Assembly (NCBI GenBank): GCA_003232015.1
Contig: QIKU01000233.1
Coordinates: forward strand, 1-20,982
DNA from: Gammaproteobacteria bacterium
GTDB taxonomy: Bacteria > Pseudomonadota > Gammaproteobacteria > UBA6429
Length of the DNA: 20,982 nt
Direction: 5' to 3'
The notes below the pieces were generated by a model that ran no database searches, had not been told where the DNA came from, and saw nothing but the letters and a program-made list of their open reading frames with translations. The translations under genes and the position numbers were made by a program. Positions 7,978 through 17,115 of the stretch are shown piece after piece; position 1 is the first letter of the stretch; every line of letters starts with the position of its first letter.

Positions 7978-9267
7978 TTAATCTTCTTTTGTTCCGTCAA
8001 AAACAGTGTAGCAATTATTACCAGCCTGTTTGGCTTTGTACATCGCCTGATCAGCCTGCTGCAAAAGTTGAGTGGCGTCTACCGCAACAGTCTTTGAATA
8101 ATAGCTGATACCAATACTCGCTGTTACATGAAGCGTTAACTCACCGACTCGAGCAGGTTGCGCAATCGCTTCCAGTATTTTGGCAATAAGAGGCAAACTG
8201 TCTTTACAGTGATTTAGGTCATTAACAATAATAACAAACTCATCGCCACCCAGACGGGCAAGCGTGTCGCTTTCACGCAGCAGGTACTTCATGCGCTTTG
8301 CTATCGTAACCAGTAATTGGTCACCCGCCGCATGGCCGTAGGTATCATTAACCGGTTTAAAATTATCCAAATCAAGATACGCGAGTGCAAAACACTGTTC
8401 ACGTCGCCTTGCATGGAGCATTGCTTGCTCTAAACGATCGGCGAATAACAACCGGTTAGGCAAGTCCGTTAATGCATCATGGTGTGCGATATGTTCAAGT
8501 TTTTTCTGGTTATATTTTTGTATCGTAATGTCAGAAAAAATCGCAACATATTTTTCAATATTTTTATGTTTACCTGTCACGGCACTAATATTTAGCATCT
8601 CAGCATAAACTTCACCATTTTTGCGCCGATTCCATATTTCACCTGACCAGCTTCCTGTATTTAGTAGCTCATTCCACATTGCTTTATAAAACTCTTTCCC
8701 CTGATGCCCGGATGACAAAACACGTGAATTCATTCCCATAACCTCCTCACGGCTATATCCAGTAATGTGAGTAAAGGCATCATTAACTTCAAGAATGCAA
8801 CCTTTGGGATCGGTAATAATAATACCTTCATGCGTAGACGAAAATACACTTGAGGTAAGTTGTAAACGCGACAGCGCCGTAGCAAGTTCAGTTTGCAAAC
8901 CCAACATGCGTTTGCCAACATCAAGGCGGGCTTTTAATTCAGCATAGTCAAAAGGCTTGGCGATGTATTCATTAGCGCCCGCATTAAGCCCCGTCACAAT
9001 ATCATCGGTTTCACGGTGAGAAGTTAACAGAATAATATAGGGCGGATTATTACTTTCGAATTGCTGTATACGCTTGCATAATTGCAGCCCATTGAGTCCG
9101 GGCATTTCCCAATCGAGCAACAACAAAAGTGGCGCATCCGGCTGCTGTAAAATTTCCCAGGCAGCATCACCATTCTCTACAACAACAACATCATACCCCC
9201 ACTTAGCAGTAACTGAACTTAACATTAAACGTGAAGTGGCATCATCCTCGGCGATTAATAATTTCAT
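7978..9267 (-). CDS. Response regulator diguanylate cyclase (REC-PAS-GGDEF)
   Basis: 429-residue cytoplasmic protein predicted to make cyclic di-GMP from two GTP when phosphorylated. REC at about 1-120: acidic pocket Glu7-Asp8-Asp9, phospho-acceptor Asp52 in LLLDWEMPG, and Lys104 in YIAKPF. PAS at about 135-250: [25 protein letters not shown], and a PAC tail [14 protein letters not shown]...FSDIT. GGDEF at about 258-425: [10 protein letters not shown], catalytic GGDEF at 340-344, and an intact inhibitory site RESD (331-334) five residues before it, so product feedback is likely. There is no EAL or HD-GYP domain. Its start overlaps the stop of the hybrid kinase gene by 4 bases (ATGA), making it the natural receiver of that kinase's HPt phosphate. 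It is the last gene of a three-gene operon. The signal bound by the PAS domain is unknown. Confidence 0.93.
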   Translation of the reverse strand: MKLLIAEDDATSRLMLSSVTAKWGYDVVVVENGDAAWEILQQPDAPLLLLLDWEMPGLNGLQLCKRIQQFESNNPPYIILLTSHRETDDIVTGLNAGANEYIAKPFDYAELKARLDVGKRMLGLQTELATALSRLQLTSSVFSSTHEGIIITDPKGCILEVNDAFTHITGYSREEVMGMNSRVLSSGHQGKEFYKAMWNELLNTGSWSGEIWNRRKNGEVYAEMLNISAVTGKHKNIEKYVAIFSDITIQKYNQKKLEHIAHHDALTDLPNRLLFADRLEQAMLHARRREQCFALAYLDLDNFKPVNDTYGHAAGDQLLVTIAKRMKYLLRESDTLARLGGDEFVIIVNDLNHCKDSLPLIAKILEAIAQPARVGELTLHVTASIGISYYSKTVAVDATQLLQQADQAMYKAKQAGNNCYTVFDGTKED

Positions 9268-12200
9268 GACTGATATTTTTCCATTGCACTCTTAAGTTGC
9301 ACAAAGGTTTTCTCTATTGCTTGCATATTAGCTTTAACGTTATCACCGGCTTTTGCAGATAATTCTATTTTACGGGCGTATTCACTCAACACCATACCCC
9401 CCACATTAGCCGCAGCACCTTTAAGTTTATGTGCCAGCGTTGCCGTTGCTTGCATATCATTAGTCTCGACAGCTCGCTTTAGTTCTTCAAGCTGTTGGGG
9501 GATATCTTGTAAAAATGCGGTGATGACCTTTGTTATCAGTTCATTATCGTCCAGCAAACGTTGGCTTAAGGCTTGATAATTAAAAATGGGGATAGCCTCT
9601 TCATCGATACCAGCATCTTCCGCTTGAATACAGGCTGCTACCATTTCGCCCTTATCTTCAACCTGCTTATGGCAATGGGCAGGTAACCAGCGTTTAAGTA
9701 TTAGCCGTAATTTAGAAGGTTCGACCGGTTTGGCAATATAATCATCCATGCCTGCCGCAATGCATTTATCACGATCTCCTTGCATGGTGTTTGCAGTCAT
9801 CGCAATAACAGGGAGCGTGTGGCTTTTGACTTTTGATTCAGAACTGCGGATCTTCCGTGTTGCCTCAAAGCCATCCATAACCGGCATTTGACAATCCATA
9901 AATACCAAATCGTAAGGAAACTGTTCAAGCGCTTGCATAGCCTCTTCACCATTAGCTACAAGATCGATATGAATGCCAAATTGCTTCAGCATACCTTCGG
10001 CTACTATCTGATTAACAGAATTATCTTCCACTACTAATATTCGTGCATTGAACTGTGGTGTTTCTCGTTCCTTAAAGCGGGTACGAAATGATAATTCAGC
10101 ATCACCCAGCCCCATAATCTGAATAAGCACGTTATAAAGTTCTGACTGGTTGACTGGCCTGGAAATATAACCATCGAAACCAAGCCTCTGCATTTCTTTT
10201 GCATCGCCACGCCGCCCACGACGGGTTAGTACAACTTTTTTAATCGCAGGTAATTCACTATCGTTATCAATTAACTTGCTTAACTGAATACCGTCCATAT
10301 CCTGTATCTGTATATCAATAAGAACGAGATGATAAGGTTTATTTTGTTCTGCCGCTGCCTTTAGGAGCTGCATGGCCTGCTGCCCAGTTTCAGCCACGTC
10401 ATGATCTACCTGCCAGCCATCGAGCATCTGATCCAGTAACTGCCGATTGGTGGCATTGTGCTCGACAACCAGCAGCTTCTCGTTTTTAAGATCGCCTCTG
10501 TACGGCTGCGGTGATAGCGCATCAATATTATCAAGCTTAACCGTAAACCAGAAAGTTGCCCCCTTACCCAACTCACTTTCAACCCCAATCTCACCGCCCA
10601 TTAACTCAACCAGTTGCTTGCAAATGGCGAGACCTAAGCCGGTACCACCGAACTCGCGTGTGGTCGAACTGTCCGATTGAGTAAAACGTTCAAACATAGA
10701 CCGTTGTTGTTTCTTGTCTAAGCCAATGCCTGTATCGGTTACTCGAAAGCATAATCGGCTGCAGTTGTCTTGCTCTTCCTCGACTTCATAAAAAACAGCA
10801 ACTTCACCTTGAGAGGTGAATTTAATGGCATTACCCACCAGATTAGTCAGCACCTGGCTGATCCGCCCCGGATCCCCTTTATACCATCGGTTTAATATCG
10901 GGTTAGCTGGGCAAATAAGTTCCAGATCTTTTTCGTCTGCTTTGAAACCAATAGTTGCTGCAAAATCCGCTAACATCGTGTCTAACTCGAAGTCGAGCAA
11001 TTCCAGTTCCAGTTTACCGGCTTCAACTTTAGAAAAATCGAGAACATCATTTATAATAGCGAGTAACGATTCTGCACTGCGTTTAATCGTCATGGCCTGT
11101 CCATACTGTTCATTACTAAGCGATGTGTCTAATAACAGGTTGGTCATACCAATGACCCCGTTCATCGGGGTTCGAATTTCATGGCTCATGTTCGCAAGAA
11201 AGTCTCCTTTAGCCTGGCTGGCCGCTTCTGCCTGTAATAATGCAACTTCCAGCTCTTCGGTACGTAAGTCTACTTTGCGTTCCAGACTACCGGCTAAATC
11301 CTTTAATTCCTGTTGTGAGTGAGTTAGGTGATTCAACATCGTCTGAAATGATTTGGCTAACAAACCCAACTCATCCGTGCGTTCGGTTGCGGGAATGAGA
11401 ACATCATCCCCTTTGGCTATTCTATCGGCTGCCGTGGTGAGCTGTTTAATTGGCCATGTTAATCGCTGCGCCAGCCATGCCATAATAATTCTAATTAAAA
11501 CCACAACAAAAATAACACCAACTGCCAGGCGCTGGCCAAAGCCTAGCGATACGCCTTCAATAACACTGTGCGATACCAGTGCGGCAACCAGAATATGCTG
11601 CGTTTTATCCAGAGGGTTATAGCGCAAATGAGTATGAATAAGACTGGCTGAACGTTCAGGCAAATCCAGGAATTCAAAGTTATCACGAATTTCCAGTAAC
11701 TGATGGAACTGCTGAAAATCTTTTTTCATCCCTGCTTCCCCGCCCATTGCCAGAGTAAAGCGACGATCCCGGTCAGGATGAAATAAATAATCGCCTTCTT
11801 CATTTGCTAGCATAAAAGTAACATCAGCCGGTGCGGAGTCAAACGGTTTAGCCAACGCTTCAAAGTTAGCATTAATAACCACCACACCAAAAACCTCACC
11901 TTTTGTTGCAAAAATAGGTGCCGCAGCTCGCATCACCGGCTGCAAGGGTAAGACGATTGTGCCATGTTCTTTATTAAGTTCGACTTTAGACAGGAACTGC
12001 TGGTCAGGCTGCAAACGAATCGTTTCACGTACGTAATCACGCGAGCCTTTGGCCTGAAGTTTTTTATCATTAACAATAATGATCTTATCATTACGACGTT
12101 CTACTCGCACCAGTTCCAGGCCGCCATCCGCAATACCAATATAACGAATTTGAAGATAGTCCGGGCGTTGCTGTAAAAGTATTTTAAAATCAAGTGCCAA

Positions 12201-12503
12201 CCGCTGTTTCCAGAGTCCCAGTGTCATATTGCGTTTATCGTCATAACCATCACCGGCAACCGCACGGTAATAACCAATAACAGGGTCCGAGGTTGATATA
12301 CCTTGCACATCCAGACGCATGCGATCAATATTGTCATGGAAACGATTCGTCAAACGCAATAACTCACCCGCCATACGTTCTACACTCTGCTCGCGCAATA
12401 AGGCGCTGGCATCTTTATAGCTATAAATCGAGATACCAAGAACGCCAACACCGGCAATCACAAAGGCAAATAAAGCAAACCGGGCAGGGAGTGAAAGCTT
12501 CAT
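9264..12503 (-). CDS. Hybrid sensor histidine kinase (Cache-like sensor, HAMP, HisKA, HATPase, 2x REC, HPt)
   Basis: 1079-residue inner-membrane kinase. TM1 is about 8-28; a large periplasmic region about 30-320 resembles a double-Cache sensor ([18 protein letters not shown], then [19 protein letters not shown]); TM2 is about 325-345; HAMP is about 347-400, then a coiled coil. HisKA carries His441 in [11 protein letters not shown]. HATPase is about 545-658 with N-box [10 protein letters not shown]1 DTGIGL and G2 [12 protein letters not shown]1 (about 675-795) keeps Asp730 but has Glu-His for the acidic pair and Arg782 for the usual Lys, so it may be degenerate. REC2 (about 820-940) is intact: Glu826-Asp827, Asp870, Lys925. 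HPt has His1025 in AHKLKGAA. Expected relay: His441 to Asp870 to His1025 to the adjacent REC-PAS-GGDEF protein. The start overlaps the upstream repeat-protein gene by 4 bases and the stop overlaps the cyclase gene by 4. The layout resembles BarA/TorS-type tripartite kinases. The ligand is unknown. Confidence 0.94.
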   Translation of the reverse strand: MKLSLPARFALFAFVIAGVGVLGISIYSYKDASALLREQSVERMAGELLRLTNRFHDNIDRMRLDVQGISTSDPVIGYYRAVAGDGYDDKRNMTLGLWKQRLALDFKILLQQRPDYLQIRYIGIADGGLELVRVERRNDKIIIVNDKKLQAKGSRDYVRETIRLQPDQQFLSKVELNKEHGTIVLPLQPVMRAAAPIFATKGEVFGVVVINANFEALAKPFDSAPADVTFMLANEEGDYLFHPDRDRRFTLAMGGEAGMKKDFQQFHQLLEIRDNFEFLDLPERSASLIHTHLRYNPLDKTQHILVAALVSHSVIEGVSLGFGQRLAVGVIFVVVLIRIIMAWLAQRLTWPIKQLTTAADRIAKGDDVLIPATERTDELGLLAKSFQTMLNHLTHSQQELKDLAGSLERKVDLRTEELEVALLQAEAASQAKGDFLANMSHEIRTPMNGVIGMTNLLLDTSLSNEQYGQAMTIKRSAESLLAIINDVLDFSKVEAGKLELELLDFELDTMLADFAATIGFKADEKDLELICPANPILNRWYKGDPGRISQVLTNLVGNAIKFTSQGEVAVFYEVEEEQDNCSRLCFRVTDTGIGLDKKQQRSMFERFTQSDSSTTREFGGTGLGLAICKQLVELMGGEIGVESELGKGATFWFTVKLDNIDALSPQPYRGDLKNEKLLVVEHNATNRQLLDQMLDGWQVDHDVAETGQQAMQLLKAAAEQNKPYHLVLIDIQIQDMDGIQLSKLIDNDSELPAIKKVVLTRRGRRGDAKEMQRLGFDGYISRPVNQSELYNVLIQIMGLGDAELSFRTRFKERETPQFNARILVVEDNSVNQIVAEGMLKQFGIHIDLVANGEEAMQALEQFPYDLVFMDCQMPVMDGFEATRKIRSSESKVKSHTLPVIAMTANTMQGDRDKCIAAGMDDYIAKPVEPSKLRLILKRWLPAHCHKQVEDKGEMVAACIQAEDAGIDEEAIPIFNYQALSQRLLDDNELITKVITAFLQDIPQQLEELKRAVETNDMQATATLAHKLKGAAANVGGMVLSEYARKIELSAKAGDNVKANMQAIEKTFVQLKSAMEKYQS

Positions 12504-14398
12504 GATGCAACGCCGCCCTGGTGCAAAATTATTTTTAAACTGGTAATAATACCTTCCAGAACCCGCAAGACATCGGCCGGTGTTTTATTTTGCTGCCTTG
12601 GCACAGGCTCCGGCATCACATCAATACCAATAAAAACCTTAAGCTCAGTTAACTCTGTTTCAATCAACCGTACCTGCTTGAACACGTCGGTTGGCGTGAT
12701 GATATCACCAGCATAGAGTTTAATCCGGTGTAAACCAAACATCCCTGCACGGCGTTTTGCCTGAAATATAAGATCGAGTACTTCGGCCGCTTTTAACAAT
12801 ACTTCGCGCGGTTGAGTTTGTGGTTTTAATTTAATATCGCTCCATAGATTGACCGGGATTTTTTCACCCAGGCTTTTCGCAATCAGTTCGATGTCCTGTT
12901 TAATCGTCAATACTTCTCTATATACGTCATTCGGTGTGGAACCTTCCGAGCCTAAAATAACATCCAGCAAATACAAAATCTGCTGCATATTCCGGTAAAC
13001 ATCACTGGGCTGTTTGTCTTCATATTCGCCTACCTGATTTACTATTTTATTCCATAATACCGTGTCCATCGCCTCCTGCTTAAAGATGAGCTCCAGCTCA
13101 TTATCCAGACGTAAGGTTAAATCATAAACTTCAGAAGGGGTAATTGTTCGCAGTGGATACTGTGGTACCGCCATCTCACCCAGACCCTGCCGCTCACGTA
13201 GCACGCTTACCTTTTCAAGAATTTCCAGAGTCTTGCTGTAAACATGACGCGGCTGCATTCCTGTAATTTTATTGGCCTTGCGTGGTATAACCTGAATACC
13301 CCGCAAGCGACGATATTGTTTGAGCTTTTTAAGAATATGTTCACTGATTGAAAAAACATGATTGGGGGTTTTTAGTAATGCCATGCGGTTATATTGTTGC
13401 AGCGGCTGGTTCAGCTCAAAGCTCGGTAATAATGCAGCCGCCCAACGGGTATTTTGAATCACATCGTCGGGGGTTTTACCTTCCTGTGGTTCGGGTTCAG
13501 GGAAGTCACGTTCCAGCCCAAGACGAAACTGAATACTCTGCAATTCAGCAATCGCCACCCCCATTTCATCAAATACATCGCTTGGGGTAATCACCCGCCG
13601 GGGCAGGACACGTTTTTTAAGCGGCACCATCCATAAGTTTTTTTCTACCTGACGGATCTTTTCCAGTAATTTATAAACAGAAGCCAGGGCATGGTTAGAT
13701 AATTTTCCCTGAGTCAATTCAGGCACAGGTACGTTCTGGGTCAGGCTTTGACTACGACGTAAAAACTGCACCAGGCGGATCACCTGTAAGCTGCGGGTGT
13801 AAACTTCCGAAGGGGTTACGCCACGTAAACCCAGCGTTTCTTCAATGGCAATGGACACTTCTGACAGTGCCGCATAAACATGATTCGATGTTTTATTGCT
13901 TAGAAGTGATGGTTTCTTTTTTATTTTACCAACTTTGTCTTTTTTCAACAGTAAAGCCAGCTCCTGACGTAAACGAACAACCACACTGAACACTTCATTG
14001 GGGGTAATATCTCTACCAGGGAAACGGGGCACCGTAATACCGCCTGTTTTTGCAATATTCAGACGATAACTGTTGATTTCACCAAGTACTTCTAACGCCT
14101 TCTGAAACACATGCCGGGGTTTGCGCCCGGATTCCACTTTTACACGTGGCCAGGGTGTCGTGATTTTATTCTGCTTTCTTAGGTCGCGTAAATCATCTAC
14201 GAGCAGTTGCACCTCAACATATACATCATTTGGGCTTTTTTCAGCGGTTATTGCAGCTAAAAGCGAGGGAGACACCAACAAGTATAAAAGCACAGAGATA
14301 GTACACATACTAAAAATACGGCTATTGTGTATAAGAGAAATAACGGGTTCAACCTGTCTGCCTACGGAACGAATAGCATAATTTGATAAACCCCTCAT
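12500..14398 (-). CDS. Exported protein of 16 TP-x-[DE]-V-[YF] repeats, unknown family, first gene of the signalling operon
   Basis: 632 residues; family not recognised. Residues 31-49 ([19 protein letters not shown]) form a signal peptide or membrane anchor after a 30-residue N-terminal extension. From residue 55 to the end I count 16 repeats starting at 55, 93, 132, 170, 195, 233, 271, 309, 344, 382, 420, 463, 488, 529, 568 and 606. Each opens with [TQ]-P-x-[DEH]-V-[YF], which looks like a helix N-cap, followed by about 20 amphipathic residues and often a Pro-containing loop. The repeats fall into four larger blocks (A-B-C-D) of 140-149 residues. A periplasmic helical array is the likely fold (inference). 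AAGGTG about 7 bases upstream supports the start at 14398; the internal ATG at 14308 lacks such a site. The stop overlaps the kinase start by 4 bases, so the product may act with the kinase's periplasmic sensor, for example as a binding partner or scaffold. Confidence 0.85.
   Translation of the reverse strand: MRGLSNYAIRSVGRQVEPVISLIHNSRIFSMCTISVLLYLLVSPSLLAAITAEKSPNDVYVEVQLLVDDLRDLRKQNKITTPWPRVKVESGRKPRHVFQKALEVLGEINSYRLNIAKTGGITVPRFPGRDITPNEVFSVVVRLRQELALLLKKDKVGKIKKKPSLLSNKTSNHVYAALSEVSIAIEETLGLRGVTPSEVYTRSLQVIRLVQFLRRSQSLTQNVPVPELTQGKLSNHALASVYKLLEKIRQVEKNLWMVPLKKRVLPRRVITPSDVFDEMGVAIAELQSIQFRLGLERDFPEPEPQEGKTPDDVIQNTRWAAALLPSFELNQPLQQYNRMALLKTPNHVFSISEHILKKLKQYRRLRGIQVIPRKANKITGMQPRHVYSKTLEILEKVSVLRERQGLGEMAVPQYPLRTITPSEVYDLTLRLDNELELIFKQEAMDTVLWNKIVNQVGEYEDKQPSDVYRNMQQILYLLDVILGSEGSTPNDVYREVLTIKQDIELIAKSLGEKIPVNLWSDIKLKPQTQPREVLLKAAEVLDLIFQAKRRAGMFGLHRIKLYAGDIITPTDVFKQVRLIETELTELKVFIGIDVMPEPVPRQQNKTPADVLRVLEGIITSLKIILHQGGVAS
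12503..14236 (-). repeat. Degenerate protein-level repeats, 16 units in four 4-unit blocks
   Basis: Coding repeats of residues 55-632. Unit lengths in order are 38, 39, 38, 25 / 38, 38, 38, 35 / 38, 38, 43, 25 / 41, 39, 38, 27. Position-specific features recur every fourth unit. Second units begin PRHV, SNHA, PRHV and PREV and end in Ile just before the next TP. Third units begin TPNEVF, TPSDVF, TPSEVY and TPTDVF. Fourth units are the short ones. This points to duplication of a four-unit ancestor of about 145 residues. The repeats are diverged and are not obvious at the DNA level. Confidence 0.8.
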
Positions 14399-14695
14399 TT
14401 GAGAACACCTTAATTGTAAGTCTGGCCAATATGCTTTTATTAGCGGCCATTATGGCTTGTTTCTAAAGTATTTTTAGGACAAAACTAAAAATTCCTCTGC
14501 AAAATAACGCCCCATGTTTTCACGCAAGCCGCTTTCTACTTACCAGCCAGAGAAACAAGATGCAAGTTAAAATCTGCTAATCAGAGATAGCATTCCCAAT
14601 ACAAACAGGTAAAATACCTCTTCCGAAAAACACACTAAATCTTTATCGTAGAACTCGCTGCGATAAAGCCATCTTTACCGAATACAGGCAGCAGT
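14399..14695. promoter_or_regulatory. Divergent intergenic region between the signalling operon and the UPF0114 gene
   Basis: 297 bases between two divergently read genes, so it should contain both promoters. I could not pick out convincing -35/-10 boxes for either side. Visible structure: a small AGGTA-AAA-TACCT hairpin at 14607-14619 and an 8-bp stem at 14641-14668 near the plus-strand gene. A TGGCC/GGCCA inverted pair lies at about 14422-14450 near the minus-strand gene. Confidence 0.5.
14641..14668 (+). promoter_or_regulatory. Hairpin in the leader of the UPF0114 gene
   Basis: CTTTATCG (14641-14648) and CGATAAAG (14661-14668) form a perfect 8-bp stem with a 12-base loop, ending 27 bases before the start codon at 14696. 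No T-run follows, so it is not an intrinsic terminator. It could be a leader RNA structure or a regulator site. Confidence 0.35.
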
Positions 14696-15253
14696 ATGAA
14701 TACAAATGAATCTCAAATCCGCAATATATCTCAAACCATTATGGCTCAATCTATCTTCTGGAGCCGGTGGCTACAGGCACCTCTTTATCTTGGCTTAATT
14801 GTCGCACAGGCTGTTTATGTTTATCATTTTATGATTGAACTAGGCCACCTTGTCGCCAAAGCAAGCAGCATTGGTGAAACTGAAATTATGCTGATTGTTT
14901 TAGGCTTAATTGATGTCGTGATGATTGCAAACTTGCTTATTATGGTGATTATTGGTGGTTATGAAACATTTGTTTCGCGACTAAACCTTAAAGAACACCC
15001 TGACCAACCTGAATGGTTGTCGCATGTTAATGCCGCCACAATGAAGATTAAATTATCCATGGCGTTAATTGGTATATCATCCATCCATTTACTTAAAACA
15101 TTTATTAATGCTGAACAGATGAATGAAACGACGATGCTATGGCAAGTTGCTATACACCTAACCTTTGTCATTTCAGCTATTGCCATGGCTTATACCGATC
15201 GCATCATGACTAAAAACTTGTTGGATGCACATCAGGATCTTAAGCGTAGTTAA
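14696..15253 (+). CDS. UPF0114/YqhA-family (TIGR00645-like) inner-membrane protein
   Basis: 185-residue membrane protein with about four transmembrane segments (near 24-48, 63-87, 116-135 and 148-166). Motifs match the YqhA/UPF0114 family: the first segment region [20 protein letters not shown], then [28 protein letters not shown] and HPDQPEWL followed by a Lys-rich turn. The length is close to family members (about 160-190). The biochemical role of the family is not established; a channel-like or small-solute role has been suggested only by topology. The ATG at 14696 has a weak AGGCAG-like site upstream and a hairpin in the leader. It is the first of two plus-strand genes in an otherwise minus-strand window, with 27 bases to the phosphatase gene, so the two may be co-transcribed. 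Confidence 0.9.
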   Translation: MNTNESQIRNISQTIMAQSIFWSRWLQAPLYLGLIVAQAVYVYHFMIELGHLVAKASSIGETEIMLIVLGLIDVVMIANLLIMVIIGGYETFVSRLNLKEHPDQPEWLSHVNAATMKIKLSMALIGISSIHLLKTFINAEQMNETTMLWQVAIHLTFVISAIAMAYTDRIMTKNLLDAHQDLKRS

Positions 15254-15257
15254 TCCT

Positions 15258-15273
15258 TTGCTTTATAAAGCAA
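15258..15273. repeat. Perfect 16-bp palindrome between the UPF0114 and phosphatase genes
   Basis: TTGCTTTATAAAGCAA is its own reverse complement and lies in the 27-base gap, 7 bases before the phosphatase ATG. It may be a protein-binding site or a small RNA hairpin that limits access to the weak ribosome-binding site. A chance occurrence in AT-rich DNA is possible. Confidence 0.4.
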
Positions 15274-15280
15274 CCGTTAA

Positions 15281-15931
15281 ATGAAGCCAACAATTGTTGA
15301 TTTAATTCGACACGGTGAGCCGCAAGGCGGTAGCCGCTATCGTGGCCACCGTATCGACGATCCACTCAGCGAAAAAGGCTGGCAACAAATGTGGCAGGCG
15401 ATTGGTACTGATAACCAATGGCAACAGATTGTGAGTTCCCCGATGTTACGCTGCTGCGAATTTGCAAAGCAACTTGCAGGCAAACACAATACACCTTTGT
15501 GCATTGAAGACGATTTTAAAGAAGTCGGTTTTGGTTCATGGGAAGGATTAAGCCGTGAACAGGTTAAACTACAGAACTTAACGGAATATAATAATTTTTA
15601 TACTGACCCGGTTAACAACCGGCCTTCGGGCAGTGAAGATCTAAAACAGTTTATGCAACGTGTTGTTCACTGTTATTCAAAAATAGTTGAACAATTTCAG
15701 ACTCAGCATATCCTGATTGTTGCGCATGCAGGCGTTATTCGAACCATTCTGGCTCACAGTGTACAGGCACCACCCGCAGGCATTTATAACTTCAAAGTGA
15801 ATAACGCAGGAATAGCTCGCATACAGATTAACCATGGAAACGAAGCCAAGGCTCAATCATCTGAAGTTATATTTCTTAACCAGTCCTTTGCAAACTCCAG
15901 TGGCTTTATGCCTGCTGCAAGTGAGCGGTGA
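15281..15931 (+). CDS. Histidine phosphatase family protein (phosphoglycerate mutase / CobC-like)
   Basis: 216-residue cytoplasmic enzyme of the histidine phosphatase superfamily, branch 1. The catalytic set is visible: the RHG motif at 10-12 with phospho-histidine His11, Arg57 in SSPMLRC, acid Glu81 in FKEVGFGSWEG, and His149 in VAHAGVIR. The layout and the segment FGSWEGLSREQV resemble alpha-ribazole phosphatase (CobC) and GpmB-like phosphatases. No other cobalamin gene is nearby, so the substrate (a phosphomonoester) cannot be assigned. The ribosome-binding site is weak (AAAG about 13 bases upstream) and a 16-bp palindrome lies immediately before the start, so translation may be coupled to or restrained by the upstream context. 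It ends 8 bases from the convergent Sel1-repeat gene, with no terminator visible between them. Confidence 0.9.
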   Translation: MKPTIVDLIRHGEPQGGSRYRGHRIDDPLSEKGWQQMWQAIGTDNQWQQIVSSPMLRCCEFAKQLAGKHNTPLCIEDDFKEVGFGSWEGLSREQVKLQNLTEYNNFYTDPVNNRPSGSEDLKQFMQRVVHCYSKIVEQFQTQHILIVAHAGVIRTILAHSVQAPPAGIYNFKVNNAGIARIQINHGNEAKAQSSEVIFLNQSFANSSGFMPAASER

Positions 15932-15939
15932 ATTTAGAT

Positions 15940-16797
15940 TTATTCACAATTATAATAATCGCTGCGTTTGCGTAGCACGGTTAGTGCGGCATGGGCTTCT
16001 GAGAAACCACTCTCGGCTGACTGCAACCACCAGCGTTCAGCTTCACAATAATTTTTAGCACCACTGTCACCATTGGCATAGATTGTTCCCAAATTAAACT
16101 GTGCGACAGCATCACCACTGGTTGCTGCCTTACGCCACCACTTCATTGCTTTTATAATATTGCGTTGCACGCTGCCCTGTCCCATTGCATACAAAATACC
16201 CAAATTATATTGTGAGTCTGCATTGCCTTGTAAAGATGAAGCCATCCACCATTGCATTGCTGCTTCTAAATTCATCTTCACACCTTCGCCTCTAGCATAG
16301 GCAACGGCCAGGTTATGCTGTGCACGATCATCACCACCTATCGCGGCCAGACGATACCACTGGAATGCAATTCTTGCATTTCCACCCGATTCAATGCCCA
16401 TATCATGCAGCACACCTAAATAATACTGTGACGCACTGTGACCATACATTGCCAGGGGTTCAAACAGGCGTAAAGCCAGCGCATATTCCTTCTCGATATA
16501 TGCTTCTACCGCTGTATTAAATTGTCGGTTCTGGCGCTGCACTCTGGCACTGATCTGAATTAATCCCATGCCTTTATTAATGGCATCGAGCTCAGAATAA
16601 CCCATTTTACTTAAGGTTTGTTTTGTTGCGGAATGCACGACTTGCTGGCCGATAATAAACACAAATATAAATGCCGCAAATAGCATTAACGTGTATTTAG
16701 TTTTTACGTTGCTCTGTTGACGGCTTTTAGCTTTGACTTTACTCGTTAGCCCCAGACTATGCTCTATAGCCAGCTTGCTTCGTCGACTTATACCCAT
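15940..16797 (-). CDS. Membrane-anchored Sel1-like repeat (TPR-like) protein
   Basis: About 285 residues. Numbering from the open frame's TTG at 16812: a basic cytoplasmic N-terminus, one transmembrane segment at about 41-57 (TLMLFAAFIFVFIIGQQVV), then a periplasmic part with at least four Sel1-like repeats at about 124-159, 160-196, 197-232 and 233-268. Hallmarks are A-x-x-x-L-G-x-L/I-Y-x-x-G-x-G and A-x-x-W-W/Y-R-x-A-A. Sel1 repeats are alpha-solenoid scaffolds for protein-protein contacts; the partner here is unknown. The ATG at 16797 is chosen because a perfect GGAGG sits 8 bases upstream, whereas a start at the TTG would place this site inside the gene. The gene stands alone, convergent with the phosphatase gene. 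An ordinary stress or envelope-scaffold role is possible, but nothing specific can be claimed. Confidence 0.88.
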   Translation of the reverse strand: MGISRRSKLAIEHSLGLTSKVKAKSRQQSNVKTKYTLMLFAAFIFVFIIGQQVVHSATKQTLSKMGYSELDAINKGMGLIQISARVQRQNRQFNTAVEAYIEKEYALALRLFEPLAMYGHSASQYYLGVLHDMGIESGGNARIAFQWYRLAAIGGDDRAQHNLAVAYARGEGVKMNLEAAMQWWMASSLQGNADSQYNLGILYAMGQGSVQRNIIKAMKWWRKAATSGDAVAQFNLGTIYANGDSGAKNYCEAERWWLQSAESGFSEAHAALTVLRKRSDYYNCE

Positions 16798-16967
16798 GGC
16801 GGTAACCTCCAACGACCCTTGTCGTAGTATTGGAAACGTCTACCTGTTTTATCGACTCTAAAGCTCGAGACTTTAAATTATTCAATTATCACTAAAGATC
16901 AAAAACTTAGGGATGTTTTTAAAGGGCTGGTATATTTTTGACACGTGAAAATGCTATTTTTATACAT

Positions 16968-16999
16968 AAAAAAAGGTGTGAACAAACGGCTCACACCTT
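16968..16999 (-). terminator. Intrinsic terminator after the dienelactone-hydrolase-like gene
   Basis: A 9-bp stem AAGGTGTGA / TCACACCTT (arms 16991-16999 and 16973-16981) with a 9-base loop is followed on the minus strand by seven T. It lies about 20 bases past the stop at 17020 of the out-of-frame tail. This supports the view that the real gene ends at 17020 rather than 17088. Confidence 0.85.
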
Positions 17000-17019
17000 C
17001 TTAGCGAAAGGATTAGATA

Positions 17020-17115
17020 CTACTTTTTATAATCTTTCAGGTGCAGGTTGATAAAATCCGCCATGCGCTGTATCGCATCTTTTGAGGCTAAATCATCGGC
17101 AAAGCTTCTACATTG
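17020..17115 (-). pseudogene. Out-of-frame C-terminal tail of the dienelactone-hydrolase-like gene
   Basis: After the run of seven C (plus-strand G at 17115-17121) the neighbouring frame stays open for about 31 residues, with QCRSFADDLASKDAIQRMAD near its start and LHLKDYKK at its end, to a stop at 17020-17022. The amphipathic final helix is what family members carry at their C-terminus. The main frame instead stops at 17088 after eight unrelated residues. One extra C would join the two. This could be a homopolymer sequencing error, a slippery or phase-variable tract, or a real truncation. Confidence 0.7.

Noticed and set aside
10816..11322. Plus-strand open frame of 168 residues inside the hybrid kinase gene
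   Set aside because: It lies antisense to the HisKA/HATPase coding region, is Ser-rich low-quality sequence and has no supporting start signal.
16798..16812. TTG start at 16812 for the Sel1-repeat protein
   Set aside because: The GGAGG site overlaps this codon and points to the ATG at 16797.
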